Shown: positions 52,805 through 64,000 of the stretch, one piece after another
How the letters are laid out: each line of letters starts with the position of its first letter
Numbering within the stretch: position 1 is the first letter of the stretch
Assembly (NCBI GenBank): GCA_934045075.1
Contig: OW203730.1
Span: 6,088,785-6,152,784 of the forward strand
DNA from: Yponomeuta sedellus
Lineage: Eukaryota; Arthropoda; Insecta; Lepidoptera; Yponomeutidae
DNA length: 64,000 nt
Direction of reading: 5' to 3'
The notes under the pieces: generated by a model
Database searches by the model: none
What the model was told of the DNA's origin: nothing
Seen by the model: the letters and a program-made list of their open reading frames with translations, nothing else
Translations under genes and position numbers: made by a program

Positions 52805-52920
52805 ACCCTGTATCCCGATCTAGGGGGGTAGGCAGAACCAAGAGTTTACCACATGATCCTCACAGATCTCTTTTATTTTATCGACTTTCATCATCTGCAC
52901 GTAACAGTTGCAGGCGAGAA
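52805..52920 (-). repeat. LINE family B tail, reverse
   Basis: 'gatctaggggggtaggcaga' and 'catgatcctcacagatctct' match the reverse of the tail at 14262. Confidence 0.5.
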
Positions 52921-53782
52921 GAGGAGATCATCATCATCATCACAGGTCATCTAATACCTCTTTTACGACGTGTAAAATCCTCATGTATCGACGCCTATGT
53001 CTGCTAACAGGTGCAGCCATGTTTACCACTCGGCTGAAGTCAGTTCACACTTGACATACTTTTATTTTAACGCTACTCCCGTACTCCGGTCTAGACTTGA
53101 CATAAATACACAGGTTTTTACTAAGAAAATGACCTATACGAGTATTAAAGTTTTTTTAATATAATTATCATTAGCGTGAACTTTTGTTAATTTTTGTGGG
53201 AAAGATGAAAATTTTAATACTATGAACAAAATTATTTTTTGGTAAAATTTCGGTATCATCGATTTGTATTTCACCACGGCCGGACTACGGACTTTTGTAT
53301 TTTACAGGCAGCGTAGCCTGTCGCTATTAAATCAAACTTTTAAGTCATTCAAAAAATGTGCCAAACTACTACACTGCTTAAATCGTTGGTATCAGACGCA
53401 AAGGCCTCTAATAATACCTATAAATAACCTGTTTGTCTGTTTGATCCACTAGAAAACTCCTTGTATAAGTAACATATTTCGAAGTACGTCATTGTTTCAC
53501 TCTTAATACATTTTTCTTGTTTTTTGCTAAAAGTGCGATGCTACAATGATACACGAAGGCCTTCGAAAAAATACATTTGTTTCAGCCCAATAAGCCAGAC
53601 AGTTAAAATTCTACTTACGTGGAACATTTTCCTGCAAGCGCGCAGGTCAAATACAACGCTAGTATTAGCGATATGCGCAGCTTGGCCCCCATCTTGCAGT
53701 CGCTTCGCTCTGATTGGTCAGCGCATTTCACTCGCGGAGCTCACGACTGCTTGCGATGCACGATCTGTGAAAAGGATAATAC
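52921..53782. other. No gene; flank of errantivirus 2
   Basis: AT-rich, then a moderately GC-rich stretch (53640-53780). Short frames only. Confidence 0.5.
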
Positions 53783-53786
53783 GGAC

Positions 53787-54065
53787 TGTTACAACCCCTA
53801 TTCACACGGTGATAGTGCTGGGTAAAGCTACAACAGTCAGCATGTGAACGTCTTCCAATTTCATGAACCGTGGGACCGATGGTCCACGTGTATGACGTCA
53901 ATGTGAGCGCTGCCCAGTACTTTCAGTCGGTTGCTGATCAGACCGGTTTTGCTAGTCCCAGAGGACGCATCGCGCGCGTATTGTATCTCTATTATTTCCA
54001 ATAAATATTTACGTGTATTAAAAATTTTGTTTTTTAAAAACTAACTCTCGAACCCACTCGTAATA
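53787..54065 (+). repeat. Errantivirus 2 5' LTR
   Basis: TGTTACAACC..CGTAATA. Polyadenylation signal AATAAA at 54000-54005; Inr-like 'tttcagtcgg' upstream. Confidence 0.93.
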
Positions 54066-54066
54066 G

Positions 54067-54084
54067 TGGTGTCAGAAGTGGGAT
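54067..54084 (+). promoter_or_regulatory. Primer binding site of errantivirus 2
   Basis: TGGTGTCAGAAGTGGGAT, one base after the LTR. It resembles the 3' end complement of a Leu tRNA (inferred). Confidence 0.65.
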
Positions 54085-54547
54085 CCTGGCAAATTACCGT
54101 ATCTGTAAGCCCAGGATCTCAGAATCGCGTCAAAAACTGCAAAACAGTGTGTGTGTGAAAACCAGTGCGTGCCGAAAAACCTGTGTCTCCGGGGTGAACT
54201 CTGTACCAATTCCCACCTCGTCAAACTCTTCGCTGAATCTGCTATTCCTAAATCACTGTATCTTCTACATCATCATCCACCGAGGCCACTAAGAGCTCGG
54301 TTGGTCGTCTACGTGTACACCGAGTCCTACATCTGCTTGCGCCAACAAGAGCGCCAGCAACTACAAGTGCCACCGCGTCTTCAGGGTCACCATCAGTTTG
54401 ACCCCTCGCCGTCGTCTCCAATCTACGTGCCGTCATCTCCAACCTACCTGCCGCCATCTCTGGTCCATCTGCTGCCATTCCAGTTCGCCTGTATTCAAGC
54501 AACCCGCTGTGCCGTATCAGCCGGCTTCTCCGCGTCGTGTTTGGAGC

Positions 54548-54582
54548 ATGCTGATGAAGATAAGTGTCGTGGTCGCGGTCTT
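54548..54582 (+). other. env: Leader exon of errantivirus 2 env
   Basis: Two in-frame ATGs (54548, 54554) start a short hydrophobic peptide that ends exactly at a GTGAGT donor (54583). Joined to the acceptor at 59835/59836 the phase fits and the hydrophobic run continues, forming a signal peptide. The leader frames around it have no other use. Confidence 0.65.
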
Positions 54583-54658
54583 GTGAGTAAAACATTCTAT
54601 TCACTTAGGTACTTGTTTTAAAAGGTGATAGGTTAGAGACGCATACTCTTATTTCATA

Positions 54659-55591
54659 ATGACGGCTGGCACTTCCGAAACGAAAGGCTTGTTACTATCA
54701 GAGCCATATCCGATTCAAGTACTATGCAATTTCATTAGTCCTTATAAAGGAGAAAGAGACACCCTGACCGCTTTCCTGACAAATTGCCAAAATGCATTAG
54801 ACCTAGCGTCGGCTAGTCAGAAAGAGCTTTTACTTAAATTTATAATTGCAAAGCTCGAAGGTAAAGCTCAAACTGCTTGCGCAAATAAGGTATTTGACAA
54901 GTTCGAGGACTTGAAGGCCTTTTTGAAACAAAACTTCGGAGAAATTAAGCACTATAACCATCTGCTCCTCGACCTCCAGAGCTGTAAACAGCAGTTAAAT
55001 GAATCGGTAGCTCAGTTTGCTTTGCGGATTGAAACATGCCTCACGGCCTTGCAGTCCGAAATTCACAACTCTGATGGTCTCAAAAAAGAGCTAGCGGGTC
55101 GCATCGCTATGACCGAGGACCTCGCTTTATTTACGTTTACACTTGGGTTAAATCCCCGTCTCAGCACTATAGTGCGCTGCCGTGAGCCCCGAAATCTTAA
55201 CGCAGCGATTAATGTCGCCCTCCAGGAAGAGAAAATCCAAAATCTTTACCAAACAACAGCAAAGCCTAAGGTCACTTGCAAAATTTGCAATAAACACGGA
55301 CACACAGAGTCCGACTGTTTCCATAAAAAGAAGCCTGCATCGTCATCTGCTAATTCTTACTCACATTCACACTCATCTTTTCAAGGTCCAAAGATAAATA
55401 ACATCCCGACATGCTCGTATTGCAAAAACAAAGGTCATGTTATCTCAGAGTGTCGTAAACGACAATATAATAATAGCAACAAGAATAAACACTTTGAGCA
55501 AAGCAAGCATGTCGAAGAAACTGCTGACGAATGTGAAGAGCAACTTTGCGAAGATTGCCTCCCACATGTGTCAAACGAATCTTTAAACTAA
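54659..55591 (+). CDS. gag: Errantivirus 2 gag
   Basis: 310 aa. The capsid region is helical (about 1-200, with LLKFIIAKLEGKAQTACANK and QLNESVAQFALRIE). Two CCHC zinc knuckles follow: CKICNKHGHTESDC and CSYCKNKGHVISEC. It ends in an acidic tail. It packages the RNA and forms the particle core. It starts at the ATG at 54659, downstream of the env leader donor. The final codons carry the frameshift signal. Intact. Confidence 0.93.
   Translation: MTAGTSETKGLLLSEPYPIQVLCNFISPYKGERDTLTAFLTNCQNALDLASASQKELLLKFIIAKLEGKAQTACANKVFDKFEDLKAFLKQNFGEIKHYNHLLLDLQSCKQQLNESVAQFALRIETCLTALQSEIHNSDGLKKELAGRIAMTEDLALFTFTLGLNPRLSTIVRCREPRNLNAAINVALQEEKIQNLYQTTAKPKVTCKICNKHGHTESDCFHKKKPASSSANSYSHSHSSFQGPKINNIPTCSYCKNKGHVISECRKRQYNNSNKNKHFEQSKHVEETADECEEQLCEDCLPHVSNESLN
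55582..55588 (+). promoter_or_regulatory. -1 ribosomal frameshift site, gag to pol
   Basis: T_TTA_AAC directly before the gag TAA, one of the strongest known -1 slip heptamers. After slippage the frame is open into pol. Confidence 0.8.
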
Positions 55592-58500
55592 ATTGTCAGG
55601 TGCCGAATTCGTGTCGTCGGCAACCTGAAGTTTCAGGCACGAAGCTCCGGCCCAATGCTAAATCATCACTGAATCCTAAACCGGGCTGTAGCTTTGATCC
55701 TTCTATATCTTTACCAAGTCGTGAGGCGGAACATCAATCCATTTCTATATCTGCCAAATCCTCTCTGAATCTTAAAAACGTGGATTGTAATTCCAACCTT
55801 CACAAGAAAAGTTCTAAATCTAAGCCAGAGGCACTACTAGAGTTTTCCAAATCCTCCTCTGACTCAAGTAACCTCTTGGAAAATACTAAATCATTACTAA
55901 ATCCTAAAGCTGAAGGTCAGCCTGAATTTTCTATGTCCTTTTCTGATTCAAGCTGCCTTCCTAAAACCACTCTGAATCAAGGCCAAAACGAGCCAAATTA
56001 CCAATCCGAAATATTCGACGAAATTCTCATAAAATTCAATGATAATTCGGACTCTAAAGTCTATGACGTCACATCCTCTAAAAGTCCAAAGCTTCCTTTC
56101 ATCGAAGTCAAGTCCTCCCACACGGACAAGCCAATTCGTCTCTTAGTTGACACCGGAAGTTCAATTTGCCTTATAAAAAAATCGTCTCTCTCAAAACTTC
56201 CGGCATTAGAAAATGACATTATAAAATTCAAAGGCATTAACGACGTGGGCTCTCACTCTGAAACAATTGGAAAATTCTCACTCTCATTAATCCTAAATGA
56301 AAAATTAAAGTTTCCGTACTATTTTCACGTCGTTGACAACGTCAACCTTGACTATGACGGTATACTGGGAAACAATTTTCTGAACGCGTATAGAGCGTCT
56401 ATCAAATATACCGACTCACTCCTCGTCATGTTAGACGACCCTTCCCAGTGTTTTCAGCTTAAATCGCGTCTGCCTACATACGTCATCCCTCCTCGGAGCG
56501 AGATGTTTATCGAATGTCACGTCACCAACCCAGAAGTCGAAGAAGGGTTAATTCTTCAAAACACCCTAAATCAATACCCCAACGTGTATTTTTCAAAGTG
56601 CCTCGTTCGTGTTCAACCTAATCAAAAGGTCACTGTATCTGTGTTAAACACATCTCATAAAAACGTCAAGCTAGATAACGTCCAATTCACATTAGAACCC
56701 GTTTCCTATATCTTAGAAAGTGACGTCACCGACTCCGCTCAAAGCGATAACGAAGTCTCCTATTTCACTACCAGTAGTTCAAATCGCAACGCTCGGGTGC
56801 AAAATGCATTAAGGTGCGAGCACATGAATCACGAAGAAGAAGTGATGTTACGTGACTTGTGCACCGAGTTCAATGACATCTTCCATCTCGACGGAGATCT
56901 CTTAACTACTACAAAAACCATTCAACATAAAATTCAGACGACCTCGCAAAATCCAATTCACGTAAAAACATACCGTTTCCCCGAATTCCACAAGAATGAG
57001 GTCGCGAAACAAGTTAAATCTATGCTAGATCAAGACATTATTCGTCCTTCGATGTCTCCATGGTCAGCCCCTATATGGGTCGTGCCCAAAAAAGAGGATG
57101 CATCAGGTAAAAAAAAATGGCGTATAGTCGTTGACTATAGGAAGCTTAACGAAATTACTGTAGGTGACGCCTACCCCATCCCGAATATTACTGATATCCT
57201 TGACCAGCTAGGTCACAGTAAATATTTCACGACTCTTGACCTTGCGTCGTCCTTCCATCAAATCGAAATGTCAAAAGATGATGCTCCTAAAACAGCCTTC
57301 AGTGTGCCTGGTACCTTAGCCGGCCACTACGAGTTCACTAGGATGCCTTTCGGGTTGCGAAACGCTCCGTCCACATTTCAACGACTTATGAATGTCGTAC
57401 TTACTGGCTTACAGGGTGTTCATTGCTTTACATACATGGATGACGTAGTCATTTTCGGCCACAATTTAAAAGATCATATCCACCGACTACGCCTTGTATT
57501 CTCAAAGTTACGCGAGCACAATCTTAAACTCCAACCTGATAAGAGCGAATTCCTCCGTAAGGAAGTCCAGTACTTAGGACATATTATATCCGAGCACGGG
57601 GTGAAACCGGACCCCAAAAAGGTTAAATGCGTCACTGATTTTCCAGTTCCTAAATCCCCAAAAGAAATTAAGTCCTTTCTGGGCCTTGTGGGCTACTATC
57701 GTCGCTTCATAGACCATTTTTCTCATATTACCAAGCCTCTCACGAGCCTTTTAAAAAAGGACGCTATATTCCTATGGTCGTCAGCGCAGCAAGCAGCCTT
57801 CGATACTCTAAAAGAGAAAATCACAACTGCGCCTATCCTGCAATATCCTGATTTTACTAAGCCCTTTATTCTGACAACTGATGCATCCAATTTCGCTGTC
57901 TCTGCCATCTTATCTCAAGTTGAAGTCGGAAAAGACTTGCCAATCGCTTACGCCTCAAGAACGCTGAATAAAGCTGAGGGTAATTACTCTGTAACCGAAA
58001 AAGAATTCCTCGCCGTCGTATTCGGTACTAAGGTTTTTAGACCCTATCTATTCGGTTACCATTTCAAAATCATTACTGACCACAAACCACTATTGTGGAT
58101 CCTTACGGGCAGTGGCACCGACCACAGCTCCAAACTCGTACGTTGGCGACTCAAACTCGCCGATTTCGACTATACTCCCGAATATAAAAAAGGTCGCATG
58201 AACTGCAATGCTGACGCACTATCGCGGATCCCAGTCATGCCCGTTGACCTCTCTCCAAGCCCTAGCGCTGTTGAAACGTATGAGCGGTACCTACAAACAA
58301 GCCGCCAACCCTCTGTATCATATGACACAGTCATACAAGAGCATAATGACTCATTGCTAAAGACAAAATGTAAATTGGTTGTTTACCCCACTGCGATTGA
58401 TTTAGATCCGTCAATCCCATACTGTTCAGACATAATAGAAATGTCAAACAGTGATCCTGACATTCGCTGTATCGAACGCGAGCTACTAAGTAGCTTCACG

Positions 58501-59817
58501 ACATCTAATGCAAACCACATGTATACACATCTATTTCTACGCGTTCACCATTACGACGAGTATAGCTACAAGGATATTTTTGATGTCCTTCGTAACTATA
58601 GAGATATGATCATCGTATGGTATCAGGAAGAAAAAGAAATTGCCATCTCAGACTTTAAAGATCCTTTTAACAAAATCTCCTACACCAAGCTATATAACAT
58701 GCTAGCCTTTCTATTTCATAATACCGGAATCAAAGTTAATATCTACAAAAACAGCATCATATTTCCTACACCTTCAGAGGTGAAGCGAATCTTAAAAGAA
58801 AACCACGACTCACCCTCTGCGGGTCATCCTGGTATATCTCGTATGTACGACAGGATAAAGTCTATGTATTGGTGGAAGAATATGCGCCAAGACATCGAAG
58901 CTTATATTAAAAGCTGCAGATCGTGCCAAGTCAACAAGCCGCTTCGCCAAATGAACCGAGCTCCTATGATTATTACGTCTACTGCCACTAGGCCTAATGA
59001 AAAAGTATTCCTCGACCTTGTAGGTCCTCTTCCAGAAACCTCTGAACACAAATACAAATTTATATTAACCTTACAAGACGATCTTACGAAATATTCTCAG
59101 GCCTATCCCATGGTCACCTGCTCCGCCGAAGAAACGGCTAAACGTCTCGTCCATTATATATCTCACATGGGTATTCCTAAATTAATCGTCTCTGATCAAG
59201 GCACAAATTTCTGCTCGGATGTTTTCAAGCAATTGGAACAGCTGTTCGGTATCAAACATTTATTCGCATCACCTTACCATCCGCAGACATGCGGTGCCCT
59301 TGAAAGGAGCCACTCCACCCTAAAAGAATATTTGAAATCCTATGTAGATGAAAATAGAGAGTGGGACCTGTACCTTAACACAGCAATGATAGCCTATAAT
59401 TCCAACGTCCATTCAACCACAGGGTTTTCACCCCTCGAACTCCTTTTCGGGTATAAACCCTATATTCCCCAGAGTATCGACTCTATTGATAACAATACCT
59501 ATGGTGACTACGTCAGAGCTCTCAACTATAGACTCTATTACAGTCGTCAAAAGGCTCGAGATAACATCGATGCTTCTAAAGAAAAGTCTAAGAAATATTA
59601 TGACTCACACTCAAAGCCCATCACCTACAAGACAGGTGATATGGTTTATTTACGATGCCACCACAAACAAAACAAAGCCTTATCACCGGTGTGGAAAGGC
59701 CCATTTAAGATTGTTAAGATAAACGGCAATCACACCGCCACGCTGCTCATTAACCGAAAGCATATTCGTCATCATTATGATCAGTTGAAACTTGATACAA
59801 CACCATCTCCAAATTAG
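55589..59817 (+). CDS. pol: Errantivirus 2 pol polyprotein
   Basis: The frame is open from 55546 (1,423 codons); translation enters by -1 slippage at 55588. A Ser-rich spacer of about 180 residues with repeated KS(S/L)LNPK-type units precedes the protease (LLVDTGSS near residue 200). RT has YMDD near 629, RNase H LTTDAS near 775. Integrase: HHCC finger (about 1085-1128), FLDLVG near 1154, VSDQGTNF near 1215, ALERSH near 1250. All catalytic residues are present. The end overlaps env. The long Ser-rich linker is unusual next to errantivirus 1. Confidence 0.93.
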
Positions 59818-59835
59818 ATTATACTTTTATTTCAG

Positions 59836-61720
59836 GGCAGTCACAGGACTATGCCAAGGCCGCTTTGTTACGCAAATCCACGGGAGCCCTGGGTTGTACT
59901 TCGACGAACTCCGGCCTCTCAAATTCTCGAACGATGTCTGGAACGTCGTCACATATGTCGACATAAGTCACATTCAACCCCATATAGATAAAATTGATTT
60001 TACCTTCGAAAAGGTCATTATATTCTGCGATACTTACCCTCCTTCTAAAATGCAAGTCGACTGTAAAAACAGCGTTGCATCTCTCAAGGGTCAACATATT
60101 AATAATGTTAAAAAGTTCTCTTCAGTTTCATATCTTATCCAAGGTCAGCAAATCAAACGCACAAAACGCGGCCTTATCAATGCAGGCGGCTCCCTACTAA
60201 AAATGTTCTTCGGAACACTTGATTTTGATGACGCCGCCAAATTCACCGACGCAATTAACGTAGTACAGTCAGACGAAACAAAATTGACACGTTTACTGAG
60301 GGACAATATTCACGTAATCAAGTCAACTATCTCAACCTTCAATAATACTATGTCCAAGGTCAATGAGAACGAAGCACATCTTAACCACAATTTGGGCATA
60401 ATCGAAAAATCCCTCCAAGGACTCTCCGATACTACTGATAAGCTCGATTTAACGGTTAAACTCAACTCATTGTTAACTTCCCTCCAAAGCATTATTATAG
60501 CCCTTTCGTTCGATATAGATGATCTAAATAACGCCATCCTGTTTAGTAAAATGAATATCCTACACCCCACTGTACTTAGCCCTTATCAGCTGTATATGGA
60601 ACTCGAAAAAAATAAAAATAGCCTGCCTAAACATTCGGAACTGCCTGTTCCCTTATCCCTTCAAAACATACATGAGATAATAGATATGTCTAGTTTAGTT
60701 AGTTACTACAATTATAATAGGTTAGTTTTAGTTCTTAGGATTCCGCTCGTCCTTCCACAGACATACAGTCTATTCCATGTAATTCCGCTGCCTGTGCCGT
60801 ATGACGTCTCGAAACCTGACACTTTCGCATTTGTCGCACCGACCAAACCGTATCTCGCCATGACGCCCGATAGAATGTTTTACTCATTTATCGATAGCGT
60901 TGAGCAGTGTAAGTTAGTGGGTAATCAGTGTTACGTGTGCAAAACCGATAGTGTGTTTTCGGCTATCGCTAATCCCACGTGTGAGACTATTTTATTAAGT
61001 GAATTAGTTACTAAGTTACCTTCTAGTTGTGAAACCAAACTGTTACACGGTTCAGTAGATTTATTCCACAAAATTAGTAATAACAGATGGATCTTTGTAC
61101 AATCCAACCCTGGAAAGTGTCATGTCAGCTGTGAAGGTGAACCAGGCAATCACGATGAAATAATATTTGGTTCGGGTATTTTGACCTTGCCAAAACCATG
61201 TAAAGCTTTCTTTAAAACGTTACAGTTTATTCCTAGCGATAGTTTAGTTAGCAATGTTACTACTTATATGTCTAACTTCAATCTTATAGATGATGACTGT
61301 TGTGAGAGGACTAGAGTCAACAAAACTTTAGAACACTTACCGCTCTTAAAGCTATCTAATGTGAATAATTTAAATTCCTTGTTACATGCCAGCGTTCATC
61401 TTAAGGATTTCGAAGAAGAGCTGAATAAGCTCGAGAACCCCTCTCATCTACAGAAATACAGCACTCATTATCTATCGGTTACATATGTACTTACCGTATT
61501 AGTGTTTACTTATATGCTCTTAAGGTCAAAGAAACTATGTTCCAGAAAAGCTTCTAATTATTGTGTACAAATCTATAATCAGTGTCACAACAAAAGGTCC
61601 ACAACTTCACGACAGTCTGTAACATTGGAATCTACTCAGGATACAGAATCTGACTCTCCTCAAGAGGATGATTGTCCTAGAGCTTTGCCAGTGCCCCTAA
61701 GGCGAAACATAGTTAAGTAA
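59836..61720 (+). CDS. env: Errantivirus 2 env (second exon)
   Basis: Envelope glycoprotein, about 628 residues from the splice acceptor (cttttatttcag at 59824-59835). The nominal open frame from 59792 lies inside the pol end and has no signal peptide, so the acceptor start is preferred. Features: a basic furin-type site (RTKR at 60158-60169) followed by a Gly-rich fusion-peptide-like segment, long heptad-like helices, a Cys-rich ectodomain and one membrane anchor at about 61470-61530. Same architecture as the env of errantivirus 1. No stop or gap is seen. Confidence 0.88.
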
Positions 61721-61827
61721 CTGATAGCATAGATAGATAAGTATATTCAACCCTTAACCTTTGTGAGCCGATAGGGACAAGCAAAATTTCCAAATTTCCC
61801 ATCACCTCGATCGTGATGTTCAATTTT

Positions 61828-61838
61828 AACCGGGGGGC
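61828..61838 (+). promoter_or_regulatory. Polypurine tract of errantivirus 2
   Basis: AACCGGGGGGC next to the 3' LTR; primes plus-strand DNA synthesis. Confidence 0.75.
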
Positions 61839-62117
61839 TGTTACAACCCCTATTCACACGGTGATAGTGCTGGGTAAAGCTACAACAGTCAGCATGTGAA
61901 CGTCTTCCAATTTCATGAACCGTGGGACCGATGGTCCACGTGTATGACGTCAATGTGAGCGCTGCCCAGTACTTTCAGTCGGTTGCTGATCAGACCGGTT
62001 TTGCTAGTCCCAGAGGACGCATCGCGCGCGTATTGTATCTCTATTATTTCCAATAAATATTTACGTGTATTAAAAATTTTGTTTTTTAAAAACTAACTCT
62101 CGAACCCACTCGTAATA
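61839..62117 (+). repeat. Errantivirus 2 3' LTR
   Basis: 279 bp, matching the 5' LTR by eye; AATAAA at 62052-62057; followed by GGAC. Confidence 0.93.
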
Positions 62118-62121
62118 GGAC

Positions 62122-63779
62122 GTTAGGCGAATGTTTTATTTGGATTCGTGGAAACGCCGGGCCTAATACGGAAGTGTTAATACCAGAAGAACTTATAGGA
62201 CAGGAAATACAAAGTAACAAACAACTTTCATTGTAATCCATGAGCGACGAACAATACTGTATACTATTTTGTAAAATGCATAACCAAAACATTCGCTAGG
62301 CTTTATACAGTCCAATAATTTTTTGAGATGTTAAATTACTGTAAAAAAATCCAACAGCAATAACTAGAAATTTAAGTGAATTATTTCAATACTGGCGTAT
62401 ACGGCTTCATTATAATAAAACTGACATCAACCGAATAACAACTTTCACAAACAAATCTAGAGTAGTTAAAACTTTAACGAGGTAAAGTTAGCAACACGTC
62501 AGGCATTGTTCTTCGTTAGAAATAAACTTTGTTTCAATACAAAAAAATATGACTGCGTATTGCGTGTTTTTATTTATTTAGATACATTTGAAAAAAATAC
62601 ATTTAACTTTGATTTGTACGTCGAAAGCACAACAGCTAACTCTATATTGAGAAGATTTATATAAACTTCCACGCACCACTTTAAAAAAATATTGTATCGA
62701 CTCATATAAGGTGATGTGAACCCACATAAGGATTCTAGATTGAGGTACTGTAAAATAATTAATATTTTTGATAAATTTAAAACGATAAAGTGAATAAAAT
62801 GATAATTAGCTTTAATAAAAAAAAGAAGTCATTCTTAGCAACTGCGTCATCTACTGTTTTTGCCTACATTTATAATAGCTACTGAAATAACTATGGTATG
62901 CGTACTGTACATACCATAGTTACAGGTTTTGAGTACTCTAATCTCTTTACATGTTAAGTGTACCTAGTACTCTAAACCTGTAGTACTCTAAAGCAGATTT
63001 ATATTGAAAAAGTACTTTGCAAGTTAAACTTAATACTACTGGATAAAAACAGATGCGATTTTTATAGTTTCAAATACCACTCAGGTTATTTTAGCAATTT
63101 TATTGAAATTGGAATCAATAAAAAAAGTTAAGTAGGTAATTAGTAAGAAAAGAAAACTAGGTAAAAAAATTATGACAGTTCTGACGACAGTTCTGTTTAG
63201 TTGACGACTAGAATTATTTAGTAGGTATGCTGTTGAAACTGAATTTCCACCAGTTTTCGTAACATAATGTTGTCACAGAAAAACATGTTGAAGTTACAAA
63301 GTGCATATTGCAATAACTAGACGAAAACTTTGCCCGAAGCAACCCAGGCAGCCGTAAAGGGAACTACGCCGCCGAAACCATATTTATGGTGCATAAAAGT
63401 TTTATAACTGCTCCAACCTGCTGACCTCGTATCGGGTCCAATCTTGCTGCTGGAGATCTACAGACGTGCTGGGAAAATTGACGGTTGGCGCGTGGTACAA
63501 GTCACAGGCATATTTTGCCATAACTAAAACTTTATTTCGGTGAAATCTTACAATAGCTATAAAAATTGTTCAATAAATTGTAAATTTTCTGTGTTTTTTG
63601 TTTTATACTTTCTTCGTGGTGTGACTTATAATTAGATTTGTCTTGATTTACTACATAAAAGTGTAATGGTGTGTGTAGACACACTATGTGTACATAAGAC
63701 TATGTGAATAAATGTCTATAAATGTAAATAATCTATCTATTAAGTATGTGTCAATATTCAAATTTATCTTTCTAATTTC
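62122..63779. other. No gene; AT-rich
   Basis: Includes a 13-bp perfect hairpin (62888-62900 with 62910-62922, loop 9). No coding sequence recognised. Confidence 0.55.
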
Positions 63780-63915
63780 CTTCAGCAACTTTCTCTCGTT
63801 AGGTTGTTTGGAAGAAATAGCTCTTAGCAATAAGGCCGCCAATTGTACTATATACCTTTGTAACTATTTTCTATTTCTTGTGGTGTTTTTTTTTCAGTGT
63901 AAATAAAGAATATTA
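63780..63915 (+). repeat. Lepidopteran LINE 3' tail
   Basis: 'ttggaagaaatagctcttag' then 'caataaggccgccaattgta' and a terminal AATAAAGAATATTATA. This is a common moth/butterfly LINE ending (family knowledge). Confidence 0.6.
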
Positions 63916-64000
63916 TAGGTACTTTGACCGCACTGTACACGTGTACGGAGCTTTGGAATAGGAATTAATAAGATTAAATTAGACATTTGTTAAGTGTGGA

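Larger units (their letters stand above)
53787..62117 (+). mobile_element. Errantivirus 2 (Ty3/gypsy with env), apparently complete
   Basis: 8.3 kb. The LTRs 53787-54065 and 61839-62117 (279 bp) read as identical; target duplication GGAC at 53783-53786 and 62118-62121. PBS, leader exon, gag, pol, env and polypurine tract are all present, with no internal stop in any ORF. It is the best candidate in the window for recent or current activity. Confidence 0.95.

Noticed and set aside
54151..54621. 156-codon leader ORF of errantivirus 2 as a protein gene
   Set aside because: Overlaps the splice donor and leader exon and has no domain; probably untranslated leader.
59792..59835. Env start at 59792 in errantivirus 2
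   Set aside because: It lies in the pol end, upstream of a strong splice acceptor, and gives no signal peptide.

Overview
This 64 kb window contains no recognisable host gene. It is a dense patchwork of transposable elements, most likely from a lepidopteran insect. The reasons are family-level: LINE 3' ends carrying the 'gaagaaat-aGC-aataaggccgcc' tail typical of moths and butterflies, tRNA-derived SINEs followed by 'gtgaaggaaaacatcgtgaggaaacc', env-bearing Ty3/gypsy elements (errantiviruses), and CTAGT-ending Helitron tails. No database search was run, so the species is unknown.

Layout. 1-5.2 kb: a non-LTR retrotransposon, 5'-cut by the window edge, has landed in a broken DIRS element that keeps its RNase H, its tyrosine recombinase and an inverted repeat. 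5.2-19.4 kb: a graveyard of short repeats (one unclassified dispersed family, tRNA-SINEs, LINE 3' tails, two RT/zinc-knuckle LINE fragments, a GC-rich MITE and microsatellites). 19.5-40.9 kb: one errantivirus with two LTRs that read as identical. Its env is split by a piggyBac element, which is itself split by an 11.7 kb Polinton/Maverick-type element, whose intron holds a Harbinger-like MITE: four nested levels. 41-53.7 kb: more SINEs, LINE ends, Helitron tails, a long inverted repeat, a strong hairpin and a non-autonomous hAT with perfect 8-bp target duplication. 53.8-62.1 kb: a second errantivirus, apparently complete (identical 279-bp LTRs, gag, pol, env all open). 62.1-64 kb: AT-rich sequence with one more LINE tail.

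The most interesting unit is the Polinton-like element (25757-37464). A compact minus-strand cluster encodes a packaging ATPase, a DUF8207-like protein, a coiled-coil protein, a chromodomain integrase, a phospholipase-A2-type capsid-associated protein, an adenain-like protease, a minor capsid protein, a 48-aa basic peptide missed by normal ORF cut-offs, a double-jelly-roll major capsid protein and a 162-aa Cys-rich protein. Several are joined by ATGA start/stop overlaps. All are open, yet the protein-primed DNA polymerase B expected in Polintons is absent. Each terminus is a ~118-nt imperfect palindrome with a GC-rich inner hairpin, and the left end has an array of diverged 'TCAGATTGA' repeats. 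A plus-strand spliced gene of unknown function, whose ATG is split by the first intron, faces the capsid cluster.

Both errantiviruses show a canonical -1 frameshift heptamer at the gag/pol overlap, and the second shows a splice donor/acceptor pair that would complete the Env signal peptide across two exons.
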